The position numbers were made by a program, and so were the translations under genes. The notes below the pieces were generated by a model. That model was not told where the DNA came from and searched no databases. It saw only the letters and a program-made list of their open reading frames with translations. DNA of 64,000 bases from Omphalotus guepiniiformis (taxonomy: Eukaryota; Basidiomycota; Agaricomycetes; Agaricales; Omphalotaceae), in assembly GCA_028554645.1 (NCBI GenBank), contig JAQOOI010000007.1, forward strand, positions 62,001-126,000, given 5' to 3'. Shown one piece after another: positions 45,799 to 58,063 of this stretch. The first letter of the stretch is position 1; each line of letters begins with the position of its first letter.

Positions 45799-48235
45799 CT
45801 ATGCCATATGCACCACCGTATTCTCATCATCCGCCCTCTCTGTTTTCGGCGGTGACTTTACAAACACAAACGAAAGCAAAGAAGTCGTAACACCCAAAGC
45901 CACAGCATAATAAAACGCCGACTTTGTTCCTTTATACGAAGTAGGAACATCACCGTCAATAGAAGTCGAGATACTCGTAATAACAGCTGTGTTCACTGCG
46001 AACCCAATCTGGACTGCGGAGTTGAAGACCGCACTTCCGACTCCGATGACGTTGGGTGGGAGTGAGGAGACGATTTTCACGCTATAGGTGAAAGGGGTTA
46101 GTTATGGTGTGAATTAGGGAGAAGTAGGAAGTAAGGGGTATGTGTACACACGTTTGCTACTAGGAACGTTGATGCCGTTCCGATAGGAATGAGAACCATA
46201 GCAGGGAATACGAGTCTCCAGTAATCGGATTGGTGTTCGGCGAAGATGAGTAGGATTGTACATAGTCCAGCTAGGAGCTGACCGACCACAACAACAATTT
46301 TCGGTGGTATAGCGAGGATGAGGGGTGCAAAGGCAAAGCATACGATTCCACCGGAGATACATAGAGGTAGGCTTTGTTGATCCCGGGATTAGTGGCTTGT
46401 AAGAAGGAAGAGGGGAGTTGGAAAGACTCACAAGTGCAGTGAGATCTTGAATTCGTTCCATCCGTATACGACACCCCAGTAAGTGTTGAGCAGAACTGTG
46501 AAATGTATGAGAGGGTTGTCGTGATTTGAGATAGTGTACAGTACGTACGGAAGAGGTCCATGAAGAGAATGAGATCACTGTTGAGGAGGAGATCAGTTGA
46601 CGTTTCTACGAGGATGGATGTCCGACGGAAAGAAACTCACAAGAACGCGATCATAGTGAGCACCGACAAGTTTGGTAGGAACCAGATATAAGTAGGAATC
46701 AAAGCGAGCTATTCGTCGAGAAAGCAAAAGGAAAGAAAAAACCCATTAGTTCCAAAAAACAATCTAGCTCTGAAACCCATTGACATACTTTCTGATCAAT
46801 CTTCGCCTCCCAGACAAAGAACCCGGCCATCATAAACAAAGAGATGATAATCGGTGCCAAAGCCCTAGCTGATCCCCAACCAAACACAGGTGCCTCTGAT
46901 AACCCAAAGATCAAAAGAATAAGAGCACCTACACAAAACACGAGGGTAGGTAACCAAACCCAGTAAGCGAATCTGCCTGCATAGGCAAAAACAACCAAAA
47001 AGCGAATCAACTCAACTGGTTAAAACAGCAACTCCGACGAAATCAAGACTCTTGTGACCTCCGTTATCCCAAGTATCAGCTTTAATCACCCATAGGGAGA
47101 TTACGGCTACAGGGAGAGTTCCGCAAGCTATCACCCAGAAGACCCCTGATTTATTGGGTGAACGCGATCAGCACTGATAGAAAGGATTTGGTTCGTGGAG
47201 GTCACTTACAGCGCCAGTCAGCGTATTGTACGATAGCACCGCTCACGACGAATCCGAGAATTGATCCTAATGTTCCTGCTCCAGCGAACCTTTTGAGGTA
47301 GAATGAGTCAAACGAGTAACGCAGAAAAAGTAGAAAAGTGCGAACAGTGCGAGAGCGATACCCTTTGTTTTTGGATGAGGGAATAAGGAGTCGATGATGA
47401 ATGTTGCAGAGGGTACAGTCAACGCAGCACCTTATCATATCACAGTAAGTTCCTCACGGAGTCATTACAATATCATAATCAGAACGTACCGAGTCCTGTG
47501 AAAGCGCGAAGAACAAATAACCCAACGGCGCTGTGTACGAATCCAGCACCGAGACTGAATAGTCCAACGAACAAAAACCCGACGATGAATACTGGTTTTG
47601 GGTGGTACATGTCGCTCAGTTTGCCGGACTGGTGTCGAGAGTTAGTCTGGTGTCGAGAGGATGAGGAGATGAGGGAGGAGGCTTACTGTCAAGAGGAAAG
47701 AACCGTAGGTGAGGGAGTATGCTGTAAGTACCCATTGTACCTGGTAGCCGAAGCATTCAGGAGAAGTGATTGGATGATGTAGGAGGAGTGCCTTACAGTA
47801 CTGTCGGCGATACCGAACTCTTGTCGAATCTATATATGGGATGTAAGAGGGATGTTTGGATTGGATATGAAAGAGAAAAATCCACTGGGTTCAAAGTCAC
47901 TACTGCTCCACCAGAGTTGAACTATCGTAAGACGACGATGAGCGGATATGATCTGCGAGCAAAATATATCTCACATACCAAATCAAAGAACATCGCGAAA
48001 CAGCAAACGAACAGCGTCATGCTTCACGAAAATAAAAACCATCAGAAAGGGCGCAAGAAAAGAGAGACAAAAACCGAAAACACACTCACTTTCGACGCCA
48101 AACAGGCTGAGGAGGCGCATAATTCCCTTCTTGTTGAAGCTCCTTAGTTGGCATATCCACCGACCCAGAAGGCGACCTCGACCCATCAAACGGCGTCTCC
48201 AGTGTCTTTGTTGGATACTCTAGATTCGAAGACAT
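45799..48235 (-). CDS. MFS transporter (drug:H+ antiporter-like)
   Basis: The ATG at 48235 opens a hydrophilic exon (MSSNLEYPTKTLETPFDG). About ten short exons follow. Transmembrane segments read MTLFVCCFAMFFDL, QWVLTAYSLTYGSFLLTSGKLSD (helix 2 and the loop 2-3 motif), then KPVFIVGFLFVGLFSLG, AVGLFVLRAFTGLG and GAGTLGSILGFVVSGAIV (motif C region). The second half includes LIFGLSEAPVFGWG and VGSAVFNSAVQIGFAVNTAV, and ends VVHMA at the stop (45799). The order suits a 14-helix efflux pump of the kind exporting toxins or drugs, but the substrate is unknown. Exon borders were only partly resolved. Confidence 0.82.
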
Positions 48236-49818
48236 GGTTATAGAAAAAGAACTTCTTCTTGACCAAGAAGTCTACCGTGACAGTCTAAAGTGAGCCATTG
48301 TAAAATCGGGTGGGGGGGTTCTATGTAGTTCTTGCTGTATATGCGTACGCATTTCTGGCAGATCGGAGGGGGGGCTGGGTCCATGTTCCGCCGCAGATGC
48401 GTCCGTTGATGCCGCTGAGAGGAGCGGTGGTTAGAATGAGTGTTCGGCATTTCATCGGCATCTACTTTTGGAATTTTTGATTACGGGTTTTTGCTTACTT
48501 GTGCGTAAGGCGCTCATGAAATCAGACAACAACTGGTTACTGAGCTGAGATGAGAGGAATTTGCGCTCGTAAAAATTGACGTGCGCACTATGCCGGCATT
48601 GGAGGATTAGAAAGCGTATTTCCAGGTGAACGTAGGTAGCCGAGATGCCATATATGTACCCAGTTCGCTGCGTTGTAGTGACAGGAGATATGGAATGACA
48701 TGAAGAAATTTAGAATGCGTTGTATAAGTCTTTGTAATGGTGTAGTCAAAAAGTACATGCTTACACTTCCAATATTTGAGGACACCATATTTGCGCACCC
48801 GCACGCCACGACCTCAATATATGATAGAGACAATTGATGCCGTTCGTCATAATGTATCCCAGAACGGAAAACGACAAGAGGAGAGAGCCAAGAATTCCGC
48901 TCAAACCAATTGGATTGGCTGGACCAACTCACGGAAGAGAGGACTTGAACGCAACGTTCGAGATTAACAGCAGATCCTCGTACACACCTCCTTTGAGCGC
49001 TACTGGGTCAAGGAATGCAAGATGATGAGTACGGGAAAAGCCACGCGACTCGGCGCTAGCTGCCACAACGAGAAAAAGTTATATAAAGTAACATCGCCTG
49101 AGGCAAATGACAGAAAGTTGGCGCTGCAAGTGCTGGCAAGCCCAAGAGCCTCCTGAGGTTCAGAGTCGCTTTGACAGCGTCGCCTCATTAAAAACAACCC
49201 AACTTGGAATGAAAATACTTCCAGAGGTCGCTCGGTCAATGATACAAGACAATTTGTCTTTGGAAGGAAGCGTTCATACTAGCTGAGTATCATGGGACAC
49301 TGTTTTGCTCCAAACTTGAATACGCTTAGCAGGGGTGGTAGACTCGGCGAATTAACTTACCCGGATGGGTCCACGAGCAAGATTAGGCAAAAGCTCCTCG
49401 AGATCTATGTCACTGGTCAGAAGCGAAACCGGGTACTATTCTTAAAATCGCTATTCTTATCGTCCTTGGAGATCCCTTTGGCAATACTTGAATGATTCAT
49501 GAATTCGAATAATGCTTGCGTTGTCGACGGTGCTGGCGACACACACGAATGGCCGGCTTCTTTTCAGGATACGAAAGCTTCGGACACGTTTAGCCATGGG
49601 AATCGGGCATGCAGGCATGGAGGTAGGTAAGTACTATAGAGATGAAAGCCTCTTAGCCGGATAACAGGTGGATTGCTTACTAATAAAAGACCTACCCTCA
49701 AGCGGCCAGGATGATTTGGCAATAGGTTGATGATCATTCTTTCACCTTTGACCACTGCCTCGAAGCATTAACTTGCTTCTCCCTCCGTCTCGCCCTCTTC
49801 TCCTGCAATATCGTCCAG
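48236..49818. other. Intergenic region
   Basis: It lies between the divergent MFS and eIF2A genes. A few short open frames have no start context, introns or motifs. No gene is supported. Confidence 0.5.
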
Positions 49819-52233
49819 ATGGCTTCCCAATTGTCTCAGCAATACTCTTGTATGTTTTTTTCAAGTCAAAGGGTGAAATTTGATTGTTTATTTGTCTCAC
49901 AGTTCGTGCTCAAAAATCACTTGGTCTGGTCGGTGGCACCCCGGAATACAAGCCGATTCCTGACTTTGCTTCCCCCGACGTGCCTGCACGCACATACGCT
50001 TATAGTGCTGACGGAAGACTCTACGGTTATGCTTTGCCATCTGTGTATGTTTCGTTCAAAGATATTACCCCTCATGTTTTCCTCATGTTTCACTTTAAAA
50101 CTCAGTGTCCGGATATTCCAGGCAGAGGACGCTCAACTCCTTCAAGAACTCTCCATCCCCAATATCATCGAACTGAACTTTTCTCCTCGAGGCACCTATC
50201 TCTCCACCTGGGAGCGCCCCGTCAAGCTCGAAGATGGTTCTCAACACAAGAACCTTCGAGTCTTCTCAGTTTCTACCGGGGAGGAGCTCGTCGCTTTCAC
50301 GCAAAAGTCGTTGGAAGGCTGGGACCTCCAGTACACGATCTCTGAGTCGCACGCGATCAGACTGGTCGGTCAGGAGATACAGGTGTTCCGCCCGACGGAG
50401 TGGAATAAGGGCATCGTCGATAAACTCAAAGTCGAGGGAGCCACCATGGTATCCTTGAGCCCGGGGCTCAATCCTTCGGTGGCGATTTTCGTCGCCGAAA
50501 AAAAAGGTGCGTCGTGATTTCCGTCATATCAATTGAATTTTTTGATCTGATTGAGTCCCGACGGCCCAACGGATAGGGTGCTCCGGCGAGCATAAAAATA
50601 TACGGCCTTACCACTCTCGCGAGTCCACCAACATGCCAGAAGACTTTTTTCAAGGCTGATCGTTCTCAAATCAAATGGAACTCACTCGGCACTCAGGTTT
50701 TACTACTCACTCAAACTGAGGTCGACAATACTAACAAGAGCTATTACGGCGAGACTGGCCTGTACATTCTCAGTGCCGCAGGCAACTTTGATTGTCGTGT
50801 GACGCTCGACAAAGAAGGCCCGATCCACGATTTTACGTGGAGCCCGAACTCGAAGGAGTTTGGGGTCGTCTATGGATACATGCCGGCCAAGACAATGATA
50901 TTCGACCAGCGCATGCGCACGATCCATGATTTCGGCTCTTCACCCCACAACTTCATCTCTTTCAACCCTCAAGCAAGACTCCTCGCTTTGGCTGGGTTCG
51001 GTAATCTTGCAGGGAAAATTGACGTCTTTGACCGTCGGTCCCTAACGAAGCTGTGCACCATCGATGCGCCTAATACGTCGTACTGCGACTGGAGTCCCGA
51101 TGGACGATTCTTGCTCACCGCTACACTTTCACCTCGTCTGAGGGTAGATAACGGTATCAAGATATGGCATTGTACGGGACCTTTGATGCATGTTCAGCTC
51201 ACGGATGAGCTGTACCAAGTTTCTTGGAGGCCTACACCGACCGAGGCGATTCCACCGTTCCCCACTCAGGGTCCCGTCGCGGTGGCGCCTAAACCTAGCG
51301 TGGCCGTGGTCGCACTTGAGGCGTCTGGTGGATTAAAAGGAGTGAGCTCCAATGCGGGAGCGGCACTTAAACCTGCTGGAGCGTATAGACCTCCTGGTGC
51401 GAGGGGTAATGCGACTCCAGCGATTTATAGACGGGAGGACGAGGGTGGCGTATCGAGGACGCCAAGTGGGCAGAATACCCCGGCGAGAGGGTTTAGCAGA
51501 AGCCCTGTTCCCGGTGCGCCTAACGGTGGACAAGGGAATCAGGGTAATGGAGGACAAGGGAAGGGAGGAAGGTATGTCCCTGGTGCTGCGCCTATTCCGG
51601 GATCTGGACCTAGACCTGGGGCAGGACAAAGAGGTGATTCTGGGGAAGGTGATAAGAAGGGTGGTCAGCAGAATCAGAATCAGAATCAGGGTGCTCAGGG
51701 ACGTAAGAGGAATAAAGGTGGGAAGAAGGGTGGTGTTGGGGAGGTTGGGACTGGGCAGCAGAATGGGAATGGGCAGCAGAATGGGAATGGGAATGGGAAC
51801 GGGAATGGGAACGGGAACGGGAATGCGGTTGGGAGTAGGCCTGGGTCACTTGATCTTTCCAATATCAATGGGAATGTTAATGGAAAGGTTAATGGTAAGG
51901 TGAATGGTGCTGGGAGTCCGCCTGTATCTGCTGCGAATACTCCTGCTCCGCTTACGTTGGATGTGACGACCCCGGTGACGCCGGGGTTGGATAGCGCGTT
52001 GGATCCGATAGCGAAGAAAGTCAGGAATTTGAATAAGAAGGTGTGTCTTTTGGTATGTAGTTGGACGTCAAAGTACTGATTAATTGTATCTCTTCAAATG
52101 TAGCTCAAAGCCATCGAAGAACTGAAGGAGAAAGCTAAACGTGGCGAAAGGCTTGAGGCTACGCAGATGAAAAAGATGGATGGCGAGGTGGAGATACGCA
52201 AGGAACTGAGCGCTTTAGGCGTTACGGTGTAAA
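49819..52233 (+). CDS. EIF2A: Eukaryotic translation initiation factor 2A
   Basis: Exons 49819-49849, 49903-50044, 50106-about 50506, 50577-52040 and 52104-52233. The protein is a WD-repeat beta-propeller (FRAQKSLGLVGG; LNFSPRGTYLSTWERP; FTWSPNSKEFGVVYGYMPAK; DWSPDGRFLLTATLSPRLR; DNGIKIWHCTGPLM; VSWRPTP), which fits eIF2A, an initiation factor that can deliver Met-tRNA to 40S subunits. A long Gly/Asn/Gln linker follows, and a C-terminal helix (LKAIEELKEKAKRGERLEATQ). The exon 3/4 join is odd: with a run of eight A at 50498-50505 the phase is off by one unless the weaker donor at 50511 and acceptor at 50590 are used. Confidence 0.93.
51760..51826 (+). repeat. GGGAATG-type repeat coding an Asn-Gly run in eIF2A
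   Basis: GGGAAT/GGGAAC units encode alternating Gly and Asn within the linker of eIF2A. Confidence 0.85.
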
Positions 52234-52761
52234 CGGTGTAAAACTTTTTCTTAGTGCTATAGTGGAAGCCCTTGCTTGGTTCTACTATGCGTTTTACAAG
52301 TTGCTCTGTACCTCCTTGCGTCGGTTCACGATTCTCGTCTGTGCTGTATAAGTCTATCAGTCTAAAATGCTATTATTCTCCTGTCGTTCTTGAACCGTTG
52401 TTTGGTGAATGTTTTTTTTGGTTTCGATGTCTCTCGATGTCGGTTATATGCTAGTGGCGCACGGGCCAGGCTGGTCAGTTAGAGTTCAATAATGTGGCGT
52501 GGGCCTTATCGCGTTTTATCTCTTCCCTCCATGCACCTTTCAATCCTTGATTACCAGGTGAACTTGAAGCAGGTGAATTTCCACGCGGGAAGGATGTAGA
52601 GGTATAGAACTATGCGTATGGGGAAATGAGAAAAGTAGACAAAGGAATTGTCTTCTTTGTTTGAAAAGAGTCGACTTGTTGGTATGTGGCGTGTTGCGTT
52701 TTCCAATTCTTATAATTATATCTCCTTCTCACCTATAGATCACAGCTTCCCCTCCAAAGAA
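52234..52761. other. Intergenic region with a probable 5' UTR intron
   Basis: GTATGT at about 52682 to CTATAG at about 52739 looks like an intron in the leader of the next gene; its ATG is 52762. Confidence 0.55.
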
Positions 52762-54297
52762 ATGACCCTCAACCTGCGAAACTACCAATGGGAGTTTGGT
52801 GATGAAGACCGAACTTTACGCGCACTGGATGCACTTGCCACTTACCTCTGCCATGGTGACTCTGACTCAGATTCGTCCGAAGACACAGAACGTGTCGCCG
52901 CCACTGTCGTCCACGATACATCTACCTACATTCTCCTGGCGAAGAAAGGTCCAATCACTCTGCACGACCACCACACCGCCCAGCGACTGAGTAAAATTCT
53001 CATCGAAGCATCGCCGCACGGAGTCGACGAGCTATGCAAAACATTTCGTGTGTTTCTGCTTCAAAACAATCGTCGGGAACTCGAGAGGTGTATAATCGCT
53101 TTGGGATTATGCGTGGATGAGTTTGTTGATGAATATTCGAAAGATGCTGTGGGGTTTTATAATTCGTGCTGTACCACCCGAACCTGGAAGCCTACGGAGG
53201 AATTTCCTTTGGCGGAGTTGCACGAATCTGAGTCTGAGGTATCAGATTGTTCGGGGAAGAAAGTGGATAATGTCTTTCAGTTCTTGCTGTTTGATATCAA
53301 GCGGAAGTGTCAAGAATGGCGTTCTTCATCATTCGTGCGTCGTTCAAGGTTACCCTCGGACTGGGATCGGGGGCTGCTCGAGGGTCGTTGGAAAGTGTTC
53401 GACTCTCTATCACATACCTGTAATATTCTCCGTTCTTCGAGGATTATGGAGTATCTCGTACTTGATTGGACGGAAGAGGCAATGGTACCTGTTCATTTGG
53501 ATGATTCGGATTCAAGGACGATACGGATTATACAACCTCCTGCGCGCGAGTTGAAGAGGAAACTGGACGAGATATGTCGGTATATCTTTGATTTGGAGTT
53601 TTTGGCAAAGGAGACGAGGAGGGTGTTCCCGGCTGGTTCTGTTGCGTTTAAGTGGGTGGGGACAGTGGATATGGATATGGATATGGATATGGATATGGAC
53701 GTTCCTCGAAGTAACGAAATGTCCACGATTAGGAATCCGAATTTCCAGGACCTTGATCCGGAGATTCAAATCATCCTTTCTCTTCATCATACGCGCCCTT
53801 ACTTCGATCCTTGGCAATACAAGATGATAGGTACAAACAAACTTATGACTTTCTCAACTGCTCATTGGATCTCAGCGTATAATGTGGGTTTTGGAGGTCG
53901 TTGGGGGTTGAGGGAATGGGACGAAAATCCTGTGAATTATCATTGGATCTGGCCTCATTCGTCCCATCTTGTGACGAGTGATGATATATCATTGAAACAT
54001 GAGGGAATCCTCGGAGAAACGGAGTCTAGGATACTTATTGCGAAGGTGGATGTTGTGCTGAGGGAGGATGATTTGTTCATGCGGCATATGCGAGAGCTGG
54101 ACGAAATACGAATCGATACGCTAGTGGTTGAGCATTGGACGCCTACTAGGAACCGGCTATCAGGGCTGGCTCAGACTTCCGAGTCGCAGCTAGAGCAACA
54201 GATGGCTTTTCGTCGGAAGCGGTCTACGAGAGGTTACACTGGTGGACTGCATGGTTTATTAGAGGCACCGACAAAGAAACCGAGGCACAGTCTGTAA
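52762..54297 (+). CDS. Degenerate deaminase-fold protein, paralog 1 (511 aa)
   Basis: This intronless CDS begins MTLNLRNYQWEFGDEDRT. The N-terminal motif ERVAATVV...YILLAKKGPIT is shared with the genes at 54909 and 58578. The middle is helical (SHTCNILRSSRIMEYLV; ELKRKLDEICRYIFDLEF; VFPAGSVAFKWVG). The C-terminal block has LDPEIQIILSLHH (about residue 330) and then IGTNKLMTFSTAHWISAYN (about 355-373). This layout matches OTT_1508-like deaminases, where HAE and CxxC would bind zinc, but the His is replaced by Asp-Pro and the Cys pair is missing, so it should be inactive. A basic tail (RRKRSTRGY) may be nuclear. An Asp-Met repeat lies at 53668-53700. Confidence 0.75.
   Translation: MTLNLRNYQWEFGDEDRTLRALDALATYLCHGDSDSDSSEDTERVAATVVHDTSTYILLAKKGPITLHDHHTAQRLSKILIEASPHGVDELCKTFRVFLLQNNRRELERCIIALGLCVDEFVDEYSKDAVGFYNSCCTTRTWKPTEEFPLAELHESESEVSDCSGKKVDNVFQFLLFDIKRKCQEWRSSSFVRRSRLPSDWDRGLLEGRWKVFDSLSHTCNILRSSRIMEYLVLDWTEEAMVPVHLDDSDSRTIRIIQPPARELKRKLDEICRYIFDLEFLAKETRRVFPAGSVAFKWVGTVDMDMDMDMDMDVPRSNEMSTIRNPNFQDLDPEIQIILSLHHTRPYFDPWQYKMIGTNKLMTFSTAHWISAYNVGFGGRWGLREWDENPVNYHWIWPHSSHLVTSDDISLKHEGILGETESRILIAKVDVVLREDDLFMRHMRELDEIRIDTLVVEHWTPTRNRLSGLAQTSESQLEQQMAFRRKRSTRGYTGGLHGLLEAPTKKPRHSL
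53668..53700 (+). repeat. GGATAT microsatellite coding an Asp-Met repeat
   Basis: ATGGAT repeats encode DMDMDM within a deaminase-like protein. Unit length is 6, so slippage keeps the frame. Confidence 0.9.
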
Positions 54298-54908
54298 GGG
54301 TCAGTGGAGAACGATGTATTAGCTTTGCTTAGATATTTGTGATTGCAGTGAAAGCTTTGTGAAATGTCCATGCCAAGGCCTCATGATCAACGAATCGAAT
54401 GGTGGCTTCAACTCGAGTCCGGCCGGGCCGGCATCAGCAGCGCCGGAGTCTGAAATATAATAGCTCCTACCGAAAATCCCAGAGCGCCTTGAGTGTGGCG
54501 TAGCGTTCTATCACATTCCACCATGCCCGTCCTCTCTCTAGGCCAATATGGCTTATTTCTCAATCTCAAGCTCTTAGAAAAGCATTGAGGACAAAGTGGC
54601 ATCTCCAAAAGACCTCAAAAATAAGCGTAAAGTTTGGGCCACGCGGCATCTGGTCCACAACAATCCACTGGTAGTGGCACGATCTGCGAACAATAGATAC
54701 AAATCGGCGATGGTATAAAATGTGACCCTGGTAGTAAGGGTGCTTTTCAAGGACCCCTCATTCCCCTTCGACTTGTCAGCCCCGAAACCGGTATAGTGCT
54801 CGCCTTGATCGACATTGACGCACCTCCTCACCTCGTCTAGGCTTCGCATTTCTTGACAGACAGATTCCACCTTCATCGAATAATCACGAATCAACGAATC
54901 AGATTTCA
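54298..54908. other. Intergenic region between deaminase-like paralogs
   Basis: No supported gene. Confidence 0.5.
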
Positions 54909-56582
54909 ATGTCTCCCGGGAAACCTAAACGAGTGCATGGCGATGTGCAAATGCTCAGCCAGCTAAACACCTTGGCCTGTTGTCTTCGCACCGGCGAACT
55001 AGACAACGAACGTATCGCTGCTACTGTCGTCAAGACTGGGTCCGTTCATGTCCTTCTGGCGAAGAGAGGTCCAGTGACACAGCGCGACCAAGACCGGGCT
55101 CAGCGATTGAGCGAGGCGCTCACTGATAGGGAATGTTCCGTTAGGGAAACGGTGCTACCGTTTCTTGCTATACACAGTGGGATGCACTTGGATAAATGCA
55201 TATTCGAACTAGGGGTGACCTCGTGGTATTTCCTTCAGGACTATGCCAAGTCCGCGATGTCGATATATAGATGTCATAACGAGTTTGCGTCTCTCCCCGA
55301 GGAATATCCCGCGAGCAAATCTTTCTTAGCCAGAAATTTCGGGAAGAAGCTCTGGTCACAGAAGTTGGAGGATATCTTTGATATCCTGCTGCTCAATATT
55401 GCTAGGAAATGCAACTGGGAAGAACATCTAAAGTTTAGGTCGTTGAAGCCTACGGACACAGACAGGATTGAGCAGTGTCGACAAAAATATAACGATCTGG
55501 CGGTCGTTTGTAATATCCTGCGTTCATCGAAGATTCTTGAGTATCTCATGGGCGACACGAAGGACGCTGAGACGGATTTGGAGAGGAGTGTTAGGAGGAA
55601 GTTACGAAGCTGTGTGCGTATTCTTATGCGAAAGCTGGATGAGGTATGTCGATACCACTACGACATCGTATCGTTGAGAATCGAAGCGAAGAGGATGTTT
55701 CCAATGGGAGTTGTGCCATTCAAATGGGTAGGATGGGACTCTGAGACGAAGAGTGTGACGCCCGAAAGTGCGGAGCTCAAAGACGTTGATCCCGAACTTC
55801 AACTTATCATCCATATTCATGGCACTACTGTATCACACGATTTCACCGATCCCTGGCAGTGTGGTCCAATCGGTATTAGCCATTGTGCGACCTACTGGGC
55901 AGGTCATTGGTTAGCGGCGTACAACAAATGCTTCAATGCTCGTTGGGTCTTTGGGGAATGGGATCCCAAACCTGAACGCAATGACTGGAATTGGCCACGA
56001 AGTTCTCCGGAAAAGTTATTACGCAAGTTCACGTTCACGTTTGGAGGACTATGGACGAAGATTAGGGAAAAGGGTGATGTTGAGCTAGTGAATGAGTTGG
56101 CGAAAAAGACGATTGGGTCGGATATGCAGCCTGTACCGTTACCTGTGTTCCGCAGGGGTATTGATGAACCTACGCCGGAGGGAAAAGAGGGAGAAAAGGA
56201 AAAGGAGTTGAAAGCGGAACCTACGCCGGAGGAAAAAGAGGGAGAAAAGGAAAAGGAGTTGAATGAAGCGGTTACGCCGACGCTGCAGCGTCTCCTTGAC
56301 CCCGAAGTGTCCGGTCTCGACAGAGACATTGGTGTAGATGCAGCCAGTTCCGACCCAGATGAAGGCGAGGACATTGGCAATCGGGCATCTTCTCATCGTT
56401 TCCAAGGGATTGAGCAGAAGGAAAGTGTTCCGCAGAAGCGACCATCACCTACGAAAGACAGCGAAGGAGGGCGAAAGAGGCGACGGGCAAACTCGAAGAC
56501 TCAGAGGAATCGCGGTAGTGAGATGGGTGAAGAAGACAAGGAGAACTTATCTCCGATGTTGGGTCCGGACCATGTTAGTTGA
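54909..56582 (+). CDS. Degenerate deaminase-fold protein, paralog 2 (557 aa)
   Basis: The intronless CDS begins MSPGKPKRVHGDVQMLSQ. Shared motifs: LACCLRTGELDNERIAATVV, VLLAKRGPVTQRDQDRAQRL; CNILRSSKILEYLM; RKLDEVCRYHYDI; FPMGVVPFKWVG. The core block is VDPELQLIIHIH (about residue 292) and PIGISHCATYWAGHWLAAYN (about 320), then WDPKPERNDWNWP. It follows the OTT_1508 deaminase layout, but the zinc-binding HAE and CxxC residues are not intact (one Cys remains). The C-terminal part has two near-identical PTPE(G/E)KEGEKEKEL repeats and a basic stretch (RKRRRANSKTQRNRG) that looks like a nuclear signal. Confidence 0.75.
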   Translation: MSPGKPKRVHGDVQMLSQLNTLACCLRTGELDNERIAATVVKTGSVHVLLAKRGPVTQRDQDRAQRLSEALTDRECSVRETVLPFLAIHSGMHLDKCIFELGVTSWYFLQDYAKSAMSIYRCHNEFASLPEEYPASKSFLARNFGKKLWSQKLEDIFDILLLNIARKCNWEEHLKFRSLKPTDTDRIEQCRQKYNDLAVVCNILRSSKILEYLMGDTKDAETDLERSVRRKLRSCVRILMRKLDEVCRYHYDIVSLRIEAKRMFPMGVVPFKWVGWDSETKSVTPESAELKDVDPELQLIIHIHGTTVSHDFTDPWQCGPIGISHCATYWAGHWLAAYNKCFNARWVFGEWDPKPERNDWNWPRSSPEKLLRKFTFTFGGLWTKIREKGDVELVNELAKKTIGSDMQPVPLPVFRRGIDEPTPEGKEGEKEKELKAEPTPEEKEGEKEKELNEAVTPTLQRLLDPEVSGLDRDIGVDAASSDPDEGEDIGNRASSHRFQGIEQKESVPQKRPSPTKDSEGGRKRRRANSKTQRNRGSEMGEEDKENLSPMLGPDHVS

Positions 56583-58063
56583 TGTTTAGACTGCGCCGCC
56601 TGCTATATGGACATTGTAATATAACTTCACAGGGACATTGTGTAACTTGTTTTGATTGCTGGACAATTTTGATTGCTGGACTGTATTATGTATTTTTCAT
56701 TAGGGTGGAACAAACTTGCAATTGGTTATATGAGCTTGAACTCTCAAGAAGTCGATGAGATTGTAATATCAGGACAGATCAATTCATTCTAGTGATAATT
56801 ATCTCAAGCTACATATCTCCTTCGAGTCTTTCGAATCCCGGGACGCCAAAACGTCGAAGGATTAGCTCGAAAAGTTCTGTCATGCGTTTCAGTACATACA
56901 AACTAACCTCGCCTTTGCTTCAATTGTCCCGTCTCAATTTCTCGATGTACTTAGGTGAGCGTAACGAAGATCTAGATCTCGTCCATGATAGGCTGGCCTT
57001 CAGGGAATATTTCCAGATACCCAGGTCCTTCTCGCGGGTGGATAATAGCGATTGGTTTTCATTGGGATTCGAACTCACGAGCTTCATACACCCAGCTACA
57101 TCATATGATGATGATGATGTAATTGCCTGCCGGTGTAGGTACATGTGCCGGTCCAGCCTGAGCTTCTAGTCTCTCCAGGCTCTCTCTGTCACTTACACAC
57201 CGACCATCCATCTACTTACCATGCTCATATGCATGGGATCAACGACTCGATGACATCTTCCGCTGGTAACAGAGCTACAAGAGGGTAAAACCTCAAAAAC
57301 ACCGCCGTACATGGATATGAAAGAAAAGGACGGAATTCTTGCCGCCTTACAGGACGAAAAAATAAATAAATAAGGAGAACACGAATATTGAACATGTACA
57401 GGAAGAATAGGATAGGATCCAGGAGAGTGAGTAATACTAAAGCTCATGTATTGTGCCCACCCTGACTTGTACTTGCCTTTTGATAGGAGTTTAATTCTGA
57501 ACCATTGCCAGTTTCATTGGCTCGACATGCATGAAGGTTCTCTGAAGGATTGTACATTGCTATTCATAACGTATAACCTCGGATCCTGGCATACATATCT
57601 ATTAGCCAAGCCCGACTATCTCTACAGCTCACGTACACTAGGCGCTGGACATGTCCAACCAGGCTGTATGCTGAACATCCCATGATCCATTCACCGTTCT
57701 CAAACCGGAATACTCTAGCGACTCGGTTCACCATTCATCGACATGATGAATGAACTGTTCAGTCATTCTCATTACCCGAGGTCGTTACAAGCATTCGCCA
57801 AGGAAGAATATGCTATTGATTCTCGGGACACGCCACTCTCCGCCACTCGTTTCACGTTCTGCTTGGCTCGGAACGTTGGGCGCGGTGAAGGGTCAAAATT
57901 CATGCCCTAACGAGAAATATACAGTTCTCAACCATATAAAGTGTAAGCCTACCGGCTCGTTGACCTTTCACTCTCCTCTCAACTATCAAACTGTACGTGG
58001 CTGGAATCTGTGACACACTGCAGTATCGGGTTAAATTCACTCGTTCAAAACAGGCTACTAATC
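56583..58063. other. Intergenic region
   Basis: Short open frames only; a GAT repeat is at about 57106-57119. No gene is supported. Confidence 0.5.

Noticed and set aside
48925..48965. Possible tRNA T-arm (GGACTTGAAC on one strand)
   Set aside because: No acceptor or anticodon arms could be paired around it.
57055..57085. Possible tRNA T-loop on the - strand (GAGTTCGAATCCC)
   Set aside because: The T stem does not pair well and no D or acceptor arm was found.
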